This document shows, piece after piece, positions 1 through 7,549 of a stretch of 33,305 nt of DNA (positions are counted from its first letter, which is position 1; each line of letters opens with the position of its first letter). This DNA is from Methanobacteriota archaeon. Lineage in GTDB: Archaea; Thermoplasmatota; Poseidoniia; Poseidoniales; Poseidoniaceae. The notes under the pieces are model-generated. The model did not search any database, was not told the origin of the DNA, and saw nothing but the letters and a program-made list of their open reading frames with translations. The stretch spans positions 139,585 through 172,889 of the forward strand of contig PBDU01000010.1 in NCBI GenBank assembly GCA_002718195.1, read 5' to 3'. The position numbers were made by a program, and so were the translations under genes.

Positions 1-222
1 TTCTGCAAGCCTAATGCTTGATTTTTGGTCGATATCGATGTCGAGTCTTTCTTCTGAGTCACCATCAACTATGTCATCAAGCCATCTACAGAGAGCATAT
101 ACTGACATCACAGCGTATCTTTTTTTTGTGGGTAGGCAAGAAAAAGAAGCATAGAATGAAGATGATGCCTGCCTGCACCTTTCGGCACAGTCATCAAGAT
201 GGGCTTGATAACCATCAAGCAT
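1..222 (-). CDS. crtB: Phytoene synthase, N-terminal part (cut by window edge)
   Basis: Joins two geranylgeranyl diphosphates to give phytoene, the first committed step of C40 carotenoid (and retinal) synthesis. The frame on the minus strand from an ATG at 222 runs 74 codons without a stop to the window edge, so the C-terminus is missing. Visible family features are the SSFYASFSCLP block (residues 20-31), VYALCRW (41-47) and the first aspartate-rich motif DDIVD (49-53), which binds the Mg-diphosphate. The ATG overlaps the stop of crtI by 8 bases, so the two are translationally coupled. I recognise it as a squalene/phytoene synthase; the crtI neighbour makes phytoene the likely product rather than squalene. 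Confidence 0.9.
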   Translation of the reverse strand, partial: MLDGYQAHLDDCAERCRQASSSFYASFSCLPTKKRYAVMSVYALCRWLDDIVDGDSEERLDIDIDQKSSIRLAE

Positions 223-1795
223 GAGTTACACCGGCTTTCATTGGATTTGGTTTGCGGCTTTCAAACCAGGTATCAACACCGTTCCAATCTGGCTCTATAC
301 CAAGGTCATCTAACAATAATTTAGTTGATATTCTTGCACTTTCAAAGATAACAGGCAATCCAGATCCTGGATGTGTTCCGCCTCCAACCAAATACATATT
401 TTTGATGTCGCCAAATCGATTCTTTGGTCTTCTCCACAGCATCTGATCTAAGCCGTGAGCTAGATTGAAAACTGCCCCTCTGTAACAGATGTCTCCCCAA
501 TCATCTGGAGTTATCACCATTTCAGTAACAATGTGTTCTCTTAGATTTTCGAAGCCTAATTTGTTTTCGAGTTGGTCTAAGACTAATTCTCTATATTCAT
601 CTTTTACTTCGCTCCAGTCGATATTGTCAGTCGTATGGCTCACAGGAACTAACACATAGACGGTGGATTGTCCATCTGGTGCCAATGATTTGTCGGTTAT
701 GCAAGCATTTTGAGCATAAACAGATGGGTCATTTGTTGTGAGTTCATTATTTTCTATCATAGCTAGACTGTTTTTGTAGTCTGATGAAGCATAGATTTGG
801 TGATGTGGAAGGTCTTCGTATACCTTGTCGATTCCAAGATAGAGCATGAAAGTAGAGCATGAATACTTCTTCTTTTCTAATTTCTTTGAAGTCCACTTCT
901 TCAGATGGGAGTCATCCACTAAATCTACCATTGCCTTAGCAAAATCAGCGTTTAGTACAACTCTGTCAGCTCTGAATTCGCCGTTCTTAGTGACGATTCC
1001 TTTTGCCTTATTGTCCTCAACAATTATCTTTTCAACTGCTTCACTAAAGTGGAACTCTACCCCCATTCCTTCAGCAATTTCATACATCTTTTGAGTGACG
1101 CTTCCAAGACCTCCAAGCGGGTGGTAAATACCGTATTCATACTCAAGGTAAGCCAGGATTGTGAATAATGAAGGACAGTTAAATGGAGACATACCTAGGT
1201 ACTTGGTTTGGAAAGACATTGCAAGGTGCAGTCTTTCATCATCAAACAGTTTTGCAAGGTCTTTAGCTACACTTCTTGTTGGATGGATGACTGTTGCAGC
1301 CCTCATTGCTCTTTTTGAAATCATATCGCTAGGTCCGAACCATGGCTCCTCAAGACATTGTCTTGAATTGTCGAGTTTTCTTTTGTTTTGTTTCATGTAT
1401 TTGATGAATGCATCAGCATCTTTAACGCCAGATAATTCTGCGATTCTTTGGTACATTTGCTCTACGTTGGATGTGCAATCCAGTGATCCGCCTTGCCCAA
1501 ACACCAACCTGTAGTTCATCTCAAGGCGGTGAAGGTTCAGGTCTGCGTGAGCATCTCTACCTATTGCCTCGAAAATTTTCTCAATTACCTCAGTGTAATG
1601 GAAGAATGTTGGTCCTAGGTCAAATTTGAAACCATCTTTCTCGATAATTTTTGTTCTACCACCTGCTCGGTCCTCTTTTTCGAATACCTTGACCTTCAAT
1701 CCAGCCTGCGCAAGAAGCAGGCTGGAAGCCAGTCCACCGGGTCCTGCTCCTACGATTATAATCTCATCTTGCTCATCCATATTTTTCACATCCAT
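215..1795 (-). CDS. crtI: Phytoene desaturase (CrtI family)
   Basis: FAD-dependent desaturase or isomerase that converts phytoene towards lycopene. The N-terminus has the dinucleotide-binding GxGxxG (residues 16-21, IIIVGAGPGG) followed by FEKEDRAGGRT. The C-terminus has the CrtI signature YLVGGGTHPGSGLP with FESAR (about 468-489). At 526 residues it is full length for the family. The ATG at 1795 has a GAGG just upstream; an in-frame ATG six codons in is also possible. It lies 12 bases after the ABC1 gene and overlaps crtB, so it is in a six-gene operon. Bacterial-type CrtI in an archaeon suggests old transfer. The exact number of desaturation steps cannot be read from sequence. Confidence 0.93.
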   Translation of the reverse strand: MDVKNMDEQDEIIIVGAGPGGLASSLLLAQAGLKVKVFEKEDRAGGRTKIIEKDGFKFDLGPTFFHYTEVIEKIFEAIGRDAHADLNLHRLEMNYRLVFGQGGSLDCTSNVEQMYQRIAELSGVKDADAFIKYMKQNKRKLDNSRQCLEEPWFGPSDMISKRAMRAATVIHPTRSVAKDLAKLFDDERLHLAMSFQTKYLGMSPFNCPSLFTILAYLEYEYGIYHPLGGLGSVTQKMYEIAEGMGVEFHFSEAVEKIIVEDNKAKGIVTKNGEFRADRVVLNADFAKAMVDLVDDSHLKKWTSKKLEKKKYSCSTFMLYLGIDKVYEDLPHHQIYASSDYKNSLAMIENNELTTNDPSVYAQNACITDKSLAPDGQSTVYVLVPVSHTTDNIDWSEVKDEYRELVLDQLENKLGFENLREHIVTEMVITPDDWGDICYRGAVFNLAHGLDQMLWRRPKNRFGDIKNMYLVGGGTHPGSGLPVIFESARISTKLLLDDLGIEPDWNGVDTWFESRKPNPMKAGVTHA

Positions 1796-1807
1796 TGCCT
1801 CATATTT

Positions 1808-3022
1808 TTAATTGTTTGTAAGTGATAAGAACTCGTCTAAGTATGGACCCATTGACGTGATTAAATCAACATCTGGATATGTTTCTAGAACTAAGCCATC
1901 CATATACATCAGAGAACGAATAATTGGGAATGATGTTTCATCAAAAGCACAACCTGCCAATACTGCGGTTTTTACGGTGCCCATCATTTGTTGTGTTAGT
2001 GATACTTCGCTAACGCTTTTTCCTTCGAAAGAATCATACAATCTAGTCATTTCGTCATAATACTCCTCTAATTTTTTTCCTGTTGGAGGAACGTCTGACA
2101 TTTGTAACAGTGCGTCATAAGCATCCTTTTTCTGATATTTTGCTAGGTTAAAGAAGAATCCGAAAAGGGAATTGGATACCCTTTTTGGCGAGTAACATAT
2201 TGCACCAGTGTCGATGAAAGTGAATTTACCATCTTCTGAAAGCATAACGTTTCCAGGGTGTAAATCTCCATGGAATGTTCCTACTCCAAACATGAAGGCT
2301 CCGTGTATCCTGAAAAGATTCAACACATGTTCCCAAGAAATTGATTGTGACTTAACCAAAGATGAAACTGTTGGATCCTTGATGTATTCCATTACCAAGG
2401 CTTTGGAATTTGATAATTCTTCATACATCTTAGGAAATTTTAGGAGCGACATGTCAAATGTTTTTTGAAGGTCGTTTTGAATTGAAACCAATTCTTTTTG
2501 CCCTTTGATTTCGTTCAAGAAATCAAGTTCCCTGAGCGTGTAATCCTCGATGTGAGCTAAGAAGCCAAGTGGATTACCAACTTTTTTCAATTTAGGTCTG
2601 AAAAATAAACCAAACTTTACCCAAAATTTTAGTTGCTTTACGTCCCTTCTGAATCTCTTCTCAAAATTAGATTTCAAGAGTTTGACCACCACCTCTTCTC
2701 CGCTATTCAGACGTGCAAGGTGAACTTGCCCTATTGAGGCTGCTGCAAATGGTTCTAGATTGAATTCTGAAAAATTTTCCATGAAGTTAGCAGGTGCGTT
2801 TTGAATAATCAATTCTCGTGCGGATTCGGCTTTAATCGAATTGGCATTTTGGTAAAGTTTCTGCAATTGCCTACATCTATCTGTTCCTAATAAATCAGGA
2901 CGTAGTGCCATAATTTGACCTATTTTAACGGATAGTAAACCCAATTTTTGAACTGTCTCAATATTTACTTTTTTTCCGCGAAAAACCGCAAAGTAAAACC
3001 TAAGCATCTTAATTGGGTTCAT
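1808..3022 (-). CDS. ABC1/AarF/UbiB-family atypical kinase
   Basis: Protein-kinase-like ATPase of the ABC1 (ADCK, UbiB) family, usually linked to synthesis or transport of isoprenoid lipids such as quinones. The family marks are the KxGQ motif (KIGQ, residues 33-36), the alanine-rich nucleotide loop AAAS followed by IGQVH (93-101), a VVVKL lysine strand, the catalytic loop HGDLHPGN (about residue 255) and the metal-binding FIDTGA shortly after. At 404 residues it is slightly short and has no obvious C-terminal membrane anchor. Its start is 9 bases after the regulator stop, with GAGGT between, and its stop is 12 bases before crtI. The context suggests a role with prenyl lipids or carotenoids; that is inference. 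Confidence 0.9.
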   Translation of the reverse strand: MNPIKMLRFYFAVFRGKKVNIETVQKLGLLSVKIGQIMALRPDLLGTDRCRQLQKLYQNANSIKAESARELIIQNAPANFMENFSEFNLEPFAAASIGQVHLARLNSGEEVVVKLLKSNFEKRFRRDVKQLKFWVKFGLFFRPKLKKVGNPLGFLAHIEDYTLRELDFLNEIKGQKELVSIQNDLQKTFDMSLLKFPKMYEELSNSKALVMEYIKDPTVSSLVKSQSISWEHVLNLFRIHGAFMFGVGTFHGDLHPGNVMLSEDGKFTFIDTGAICYSPKRVSNSLFGFFFNLAKYQKKDAYDALLQMSDVPPTGKKLEEYYDEMTRLYDSFEGKSVSEVSLTQQMMGTVKTAVLAGCAFDETSFPIIRSLMYMDGLVLETYPDVDLITSMGPYLDEFLSLTNN

Positions 3023-3031
3023 TCTAAAACC

Positions 3032-4405
3032 TCAAATCTGTGCTGTTTCAATTAATTCATACATGAAGGATTGTGCAGCAAGGTTGTGTCCAGCCTTCCT
3101 CACGCTAAGGCTTTCAGATGTAGAGAACCTAGCGCTTAGTGCCCCCTCGATTATTCCATCGTCTAGCTCCCAAACTGGTAGGGCTTCAGGATCTTCTGGA
3201 ATTTCATGAGCGAGTTCGATTTGAATTGAAAATGCCGAGTCTATATCATAACTCATCTTTCCAAGTCCAGCAAATTCCCACCAATCAATCATCTCGTTAA
3301 GGAAATCTATGTCATTAGACAGGGATCTCAACGAAAATGCTAGTTCTAGCCCAACTCTATTTCCTATCTGACGGAGAAGCACATTCATATCAATCCCCAA
3401 GGCTTGAAGATTCGACAGTTTTCCTTCGGAGAGTTGCGTCCTTGCTTTGTTGACTTCCATTCCAGCAGAATAAAACAACTCAGGATCAAATGGAGTGTCT
3501 TCTTGTGGAAGTTCTCCGTCAAAACCTAGCGCTTCACTAAAAATTGTCAAGAAAGATCCTTCTCCTATTGTCATTTTCAAAGGATCAACAATACGATTGT
3601 TGACAAACCTCTCAACTGCAATATCGAAGTTGATTGACTCCTCCCAGATTGTCTGAACTAGTTTTGATTGAGCTTGCGAAAAGGACTGTGATTCAATAAT
3701 CAGAGCGGCGTCATCTTTGCCCTTGCCAACCGGGTTTTCTTCGACGTGCAAAAGCTGAACGGTTACTTCTTCATCCTGCAAAAATCCTGTTGAGTCCAAT
3801 TCTTCTGAGTGCCTAACTTCTATTGAATCATGTAATTTATCAAAGAATTTCACAGTCCTATTTTCAATGTGCGCAATTACCTCGACAACACAGCCTCTGA
3901 CTGCCGTTTGATTTACAGCCTCTATCGCTCCAGTTCTGCAAAGATGAAGAATTCCATATTTGCCCAATATCAGTACTAATTTTTCCTCGGTATCGTCTGC
4001 CATTCCTTTGAGTTTGGAATAGATATTCTCCCTTTCTTTTATGACACTAAACTCAGGCTCTTCAGTAAAGGATGGTGTAGCCTTCTCACGCTTCTCTTCT
4101 GGGATTCCAGAAAGTAAATCTTCAAGCCCTGAATTTAATCTGTTGAGTTTACTCTGTTTGATATCAATTAAGTACCTAACACAATCTTGAATTCGAGGAC
4201 AAGAAAACATCATCGGTCGGTCTGCCGTTGCTTTCACTAGCCCTCTTTGTTGGAGTTTTGAGAGGGTGTTGTAAGCATCCAGTCTAGTAGTTTTCAATTC
4301 CTTTGCAATATCACTTGCTTTCATTCGATCTCTTGTGCTTAGGACCAGGAGAACATTTCCCTCCTTTTCGTTTATGCCTGCTAGTTCAAGTAATTCTAGC
4401 CACAT
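3032..4405 (-). CDS. TrmB-type helix-turn-helix regulator
   Basis: Transcriptional regulator of archaeal TrmB type. An N-terminal winged helix (about residues 5-70: LLELAGINEKEGNVLLVL, then DIAKELKTTRLDAYNTLSKL and QRGLV) is followed by a helical stretch. A sensor-like domain (about 120-260) resembles the TrmB effector region (EKLVLILGKYGILHL... VRGCVVEVIAHI). A further C-terminal half of about 190 residues I do not recognise. I chose the ATG at 4405, two bases past the peroxiredoxin stop; a TTG at 4417 would add four residues. Sitting between peroxiredoxin and the ABC1/crt genes, it probably controls this operon and perhaps the divergent photolyase. The ligand is unknown: TrmB relatives bind sugars, but here a redox or light-related signal is equally possible. 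Confidence 0.8.
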   Translation of the reverse strand: MWLELLELAGINEKEGNVLLVLSTRDRMKASDIAKELKTTRLDAYNTLSKLQQRGLVKATADRPMMFSCPRIQDCVRYLIDIKQSKLNRLNSGLEDLLSGIPEEKREKATPSFTEEPEFSVIKERENIYSKLKGMADDTEEKLVLILGKYGILHLCRTGAIEAVNQTAVRGCVVEVIAHIENRTVKFFDKLHDSIEVRHSEELDSTGFLQDEEVTVQLLHVEENPVGKGKDDAALIIESQSFSQAQSKLVQTIWEESINFDIAVERFVNNRIVDPLKMTIGEGSFLTIFSEALGFDGELPQEDTPFDPELFYSAGMEVNKARTQLSEGKLSNLQALGIDMNVLLRQIGNRVGLELAFSLRSLSNDIDFLNEMIDWWEFAGLGKMSYDIDSAFSIQIELAHEIPEDPEALPVWELDDGIIEGALSARFSTSESLSVRKAGHNLAAQSFMYELIETAQI

Positions 4406-4406
4406 T

Positions 4407-4868
4407 TTAAGCACCAACCTCTAGAGATAGTTTCGATAATATTTTTGCGACGTGCTTGCGAGGTCTGAAAAGCCAATCGTAAACATATACGATTTGATTC
4501 TCAGGATTCACCAAAAATGACGACTTGCTTGGAAATGTTCCTAGTAGTTTTGAGACACCAAATAGAGAAGACACTTCTCCATTTATGTCAGATAGAAGAG
4601 GAAATGGCAATCCGCCCAACTCTTTTTTGAATTCCTTGTGTTGCTCCACGCTATCTTTGCTGATTCCAACTATTTTACAACCCGCACTTTCGAATAAATC
4701 ATATTGTTCTTTGAAAGTCAAACATCCTCGCTTACAGGTTGGAGATCCATCCTTCGCATAAAAGAAAATAATTCTCCAAGCCCCATCCAGATTCTTTGAG
4801 GAGAAAGCTTGACCGTTGTCATCGAGTAACATAAAGTCTGGTGATTTTTGTCCGATTACTGAATTCAT
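4407..4868 (-). CDS. Peroxiredoxin, Bcp/PrxQ-like
   Basis: Thiol peroxidase that reduces hydrogen peroxide and organic peroxides. The AhpC/TSA fold is clear: GQKSPDFMLLDDNG, then RIIFFYAKDGSPTC with the presumed peroxidatic Cys45, and FPLLSDINGEVSSLFGV. A second cysteine, Cys49, lies at C-x3-C, whereas PrxQ proteins normally have C-x4-C, so the resolving arrangement may differ; Cys64 is another candidate. At 153 residues it has normal length. The ATG at 4868 is 10 bases after ribA, and its stop abuts the regulator start. No signal peptide is seen, so it is cytoplasmic. Confidence 0.9.
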   Translation of the reverse strand: MNSVIGQKSPDFMLLDDNGQAFSSKNLDGAWRIIFFYAKDGSPTCKRGCLTFKEQYDLFESAGCKIVGISKDSVEQHKEFKKELGGLPFPLLSDINGEVSSLFGVSKLLGTFPSKSSFLVNPENQIVYVYDWLFRPRKHVAKILSKLSLEVGA

Positions 4869-4878
4869 AAAATCACCG

Positions 4879-5493
4879 TTATTGATACTTCTCCGTTAAT
4901 CTAAGCATATGCCCCATTCTGTTTGCTTTCACTTTTAGATAGTGAAGATTGTCGGCCCTGAAGGGTATTTCATGTTCTATGCGGAGCACGGATATCCCGT
5001 TTTCCTCAAGTCCTTTTATCTTCAACGGGTTGTTCGAAAGTAACTTTATTGAAAAGATTTCTAACGTTTTGAGCATTTTAGCTGCAAAATTGTACTCTCT
5101 TTCATCAGCGCCATGACCCAAAGCAATGTTTGCATCTAAAGTATCAAGTCCCTGATCTTGAAGATTGTATGCCTTGATTTTTGATTCTAAGCCGATTCCG
5201 CGTCCTTCTTGTCTGAGATACACCACAGCCCCTACTCCGTGATTTGCTATCTTTTCCATGGCGTAGTCGAGTTGCTCGCCACAGTCGCAACGAACTGATG
5301 AAAACACATCCCCAGTAAGACATTCAGAGTGAATCCTTACCATCGGGAAATCTTCATTCCATGGCTCGCCCTTGAACACTATGCTGTGTTCTAGACCTTC
5401 ATTGTCGACAAAAACTTGAATATTGAACTCGCCGAATTTAGTAGGCAGTGTTGATATAGGCTTGATTTTTTTTACATCTGCCATAATAGTCAT
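4879..5493 (-). CDS. ribA: GTP cyclohydrolase II
   Basis: Converts GTP to 2,5-diamino-6-ribosylamino-4(3H)-pyrimidinone 5'-phosphate, the first step of the bacterial riboflavin route. The zinc site is complete: Cys58-x10-Cys69-x-Cys71 within HSECLTGDVFSSVRCDCG. The catalytic RQEGRGIG (94-101) and LLSNNPLKI late in the chain are also present. It is a stand-alone GCH II (204 residues) with no DHBP synthase domain. It is the first gene of the minus-strand operon and would supply flavin for CrtI and for the divergent photolyase. Most archaea use an unrelated GTP cyclohydrolase III, so this points to a bacterial origin. A second in-frame ATG (at 5484, reading MADVKK) is an alternative start. Confidence 0.93.
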   Translation of the reverse strand: MTIMADVKKIKPISTLPTKFGEFNIQVFVDNEGLEHSIVFKGEPWNEDFPMVRIHSECLTGDVFSSVRCDCGEQLDYAMEKIANHGVGAVVYLRQEGRGIGLESKIKAYNLQDQGLDTLDANIALGHGADEREYNFAAKMLKTLEIFSIKLLSNNPLKIKGLEENGISVLRIEHEIPFRADNLHYLKVKANRMGHMLRLTEKYQ

Positions 5494-5556
5494 GGCCTTA
5501 ATTTGTTAAAGTTACTTTTAATGTTTTGTTTGTTACATAATGATTCTAAACACTTC

Positions 5557-5573
5557 ATTATAACCCCTAGGGG
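5557..5573 (+). promoter_or_regulatory. Likely TATA box and adjoining CCCCTAGGGG palindrome in the ribA/Nudix divergent promoter
   Basis: The 93 bases between ribA (minus) and the Nudix gene (plus) hold an ATTATAA at 5557-5563, about 27 bases before the Nudix ATG. That is where an archaeal TATA box for a leaderless message would lie. It is followed directly by a perfect 10-base palindrome, CCCCTAGGGG (5564-5573), in an otherwise AT-rich spacer. The position suggests an operator able to affect both directions. The protein that binds it is not known; the TrmB-type regulator of the operon is one candidate. Confidence 0.45.
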
Positions 5574-5586
5574 GTAGTTTAGTTAT

Positions 5587-6033
5587 ATGATGGGACCCGA
5601 TATTGGTGTTGGCGTTGCCGTCATAAACAACCAAAAAGTGTTACTTGTGAAGGAATCCGGCGGCAGGAATGTTGGATGCTGGGGCATACCTAAAGGAAAA
5701 GTTGACCCCTCTGAGAATATAGAGCAAGCTGCACTCAGAGAACTATTCGAGGAAACTGGGCTTCATGGAAAATTGATTCGACTAACAGGATTGCGCAGCG
5801 ACCTTAGAAATGATCAAGTTGCTCTGTTTTTTGTTTTTACTGCGTCTGTTGATTCTGAGCAGGTTCCTGAAATACAGGATAAAGAGGAAATTTCTGACAT
5901 CGGTTGGTTTACCGCTGATGAAATCGAACATCTGGACCTTGTATCAACGAATATGTCTATTCTCATAGAAGGAGCATTCGAAGGAGAAGGAGGATTAGTC
6001 GCAAATCAAGGGAATGGTGTAGTCTATGTTTGA
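5587..6033 (+). CDS. Nudix hydrolase
   Basis: Hydrolyses a nucleoside diphosphate linked to another group. The full Nudix box G-x5-E-x7-REL-x-EE-x-G-hydrophobic is present at residues 37-59 (starting GKVDPSE, ending RELFEETGL), with the WGIPKGK lead-in before it. At 148 residues it is a single Nudix fold with no added domain. The start is ATG-ATG at 5587; no ribosome site is needed if the message is leaderless. Its end overlaps the photolyase start by 8 bases, so they form one operon. The substrate cannot be told; with a flavin- and light-related neighbourhood, clean-up of damaged nucleotides or a dinucleotide cofactor is plausible. Confidence 0.9.
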   Translation: MMGPDIGVGVAVINNQKVLLVKESGGRNVGCWGIPKGKVDPSENIEQAALRELFEETGLHGKLIRLTGLRSDLRNDQVALFFVFTASVDSEQVPEIQDKEEISDIGWFTADEIEHLDLVSTNMSILIEGAFEGEGGLVANQGNGVVYV

Positions 6034-7549
6034 AAATAGACTAATCACGAACGGCAAAATGCCGAATACTGACGGAGAGTACATCCTTTACTGGATGATT
6101 TCCAATCGCAGAACTATCGATAATCACTCGCTAGAATTAGCGATTTCTCTTGCGAAAGAACACGATTTACCGCTGTACGTAATCGAGCCTATAGCCGTAA
6201 ACCATCACTATTCCAGCAAAAGGCTACATTATTTCGTAGTCGGTGGCATGGTTGACAATTATTACGCTTTCAAAGATACGCCAATTTGTTACTGTTCCTA
6301 CATTGAAAAATATGACAAAGAAGGTTCTGGAGTCTTCAAAGCTTGGATGGAGAAGGCTAAGATAACTATAACTGACCACCATCCTACATATCTGCCAAAA
6401 TACGTTGGCGAATATGCTTTAGAACAAAATGAGCATTTGTCAATTTTGGTTAACTCAAATTCAATTATTCCAGTGAACTTAATCGATAGAGATTTTAAAT
6501 CCGCTTACCAACTGAGAAGATGGATACACAAAAATATTGAAAATCTAATGAGTGAATTTTCAACGAAGCACCCCCTACAGGATTTATCAGGGCTGGTGCC
6601 TGCTCACCAAGAAAAGGCTGAGGAAATCTTTGCTCAAACTAAAGCAAGAATTTCTCCGTGGGATTTCGTTTGGAGATGCGCTCTCGATGATGAGGCAATA
6701 AGGGAACAGGCATTCAAAACCGTTCAACTGAATATGGATGTCCCTGAAATCGAAGAAGTCAGAGGGGGAGAACAACAAGCACTAAATCTGCTACGAAATT
6801 TCGTAAGAAAAATAGACAAATATTCAGAAGAGAGAAGAAACCTACAACCTGGATATACTTCCGCTCTATCTCCTTACTTACATTTTGGGCACATAAGCCC
6901 TATAACAGTGGTTAGGACTGTTTTAAATTCTTACAATTGGACTATCGACCAGACAAATCCGGAATTCCTAGGAAAATCTGAGGGTTGGTGGGGGCTCCAA
7001 GAAGGCGTTGAAGGATTCTTAGACCAAGTGATTACATGGAGAGAAATAGGATTTGCTTATTGTACAAATCACAAAGATCACTTGGATTATCAGACCTTGC
7101 CCGAATGGGCTAGAAAATCACTGGCTGAACACACCTCAGATGAACGCCCCTACACCTACACTTACGACCAACTAGAAAATGCAAAAACACACAGTGAGTT
7201 GTGGAATGCGTGTCAGAACCAACTACGTAAAGAAGGAATAATTCACAACTATATGAGAATGTTTTGGGCGAAAAAAATCCTAGAATGGACCCCTAATCCT
7301 GAAACAGGATATGAGTATGCCTTAGATTTGAATGACAAATGGGCACTAGACGGGAGAGACCCTAACTCATATTCGGGAGTAGGTTGGACTTTTGGTAGAT
7401 TTGATAGACCTTGGTTTGAAAGAGAGGTTTTCGGAAAAATCAGATACATGTCAGAAAATTCATTAAGAAAAAAGATTGATGTAAACCAATATATCAACAA
7501 ATACAACAATCAGACTCTAACCTCAAGCAGGGCGCCATACAAGAACTGA
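6026..7549 (+). CDS. phr: Class II CPD photolyase
   Basis: Light-driven repair of cyclobutane pyrimidine dimers using FAD. The N-terminus (YILYWMISNRRTIDNHSLEL) matches the class II VLYWM-type antenna domain. The C-terminal flavin domain shows the class II pattern: GFLDQVITWREIG, HNYMRMFWAKKILEW, LNDKWALDGRDPNSY, then GWTFGRFDRPW and EREVFGKIRYMS. At 507 residues it has normal length. It overlaps the Nudix gene by 8 bases at its start, and its last 27 bases overlap the convergent propeller gene. It is the functional centre of the light-protection module with the divergent crt operon. Repair activity rather than a cryptochrome role is inferred from the class II assignment. Confidence 0.92.
   Translation: MFENRLITNGKMPNTDGEYILYWMISNRRTIDNHSLELAISLAKEHDLPLYVIEPIAVNHHYSSKRLHYFVVGGMVDNYYAFKDTPICYCSYIEKYDKEGSGVFKAWMEKAKITITDHHPTYLPKYVGEYALEQNEHLSILVNSNSIIPVNLIDRDFKSAYQLRRWIHKNIENLMSEFSTKHPLQDLSGLVPAHQEKAEEIFAQTKARISPWDFVWRCALDDEAIREQAFKTVQLNMDVPEIEEVRGGEQQALNLLRNFVRKIDKYSEERRNLQPGYTSALSPYLHFGHISPITVVRTVLNSYNWTIDQTNPEFLGKSEGWWGLQEGVEGFLDQVITWREIGFAYCTNHKDHLDYQTLPEWARKSLAEHTSDERPYTYTYDQLENAKTHSELWNACQNQLRKEGIIHNYMRMFWAKKILEWTPNPETGYEYALDLNDKWALDGRDPNSYSGVGWTFGRFDRPWFEREVFGKIRYMSENSLRKKIDVNQYINKYNNQTLTSSRAPYKN

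Noticed and set aside
18..224. Plus-strand open frame at the window start
   Set aside because: It is the antisense shadow of phytoene synthase, whose conserved motifs are clear on the other strand.
5559..5567. TATAACCCC shared between the Nudix promoter and the RHH operator (31343-31351)
   Set aside because: One shared 9-mer in 33 kb is within chance, and the two inverted-repeat layouts differ.
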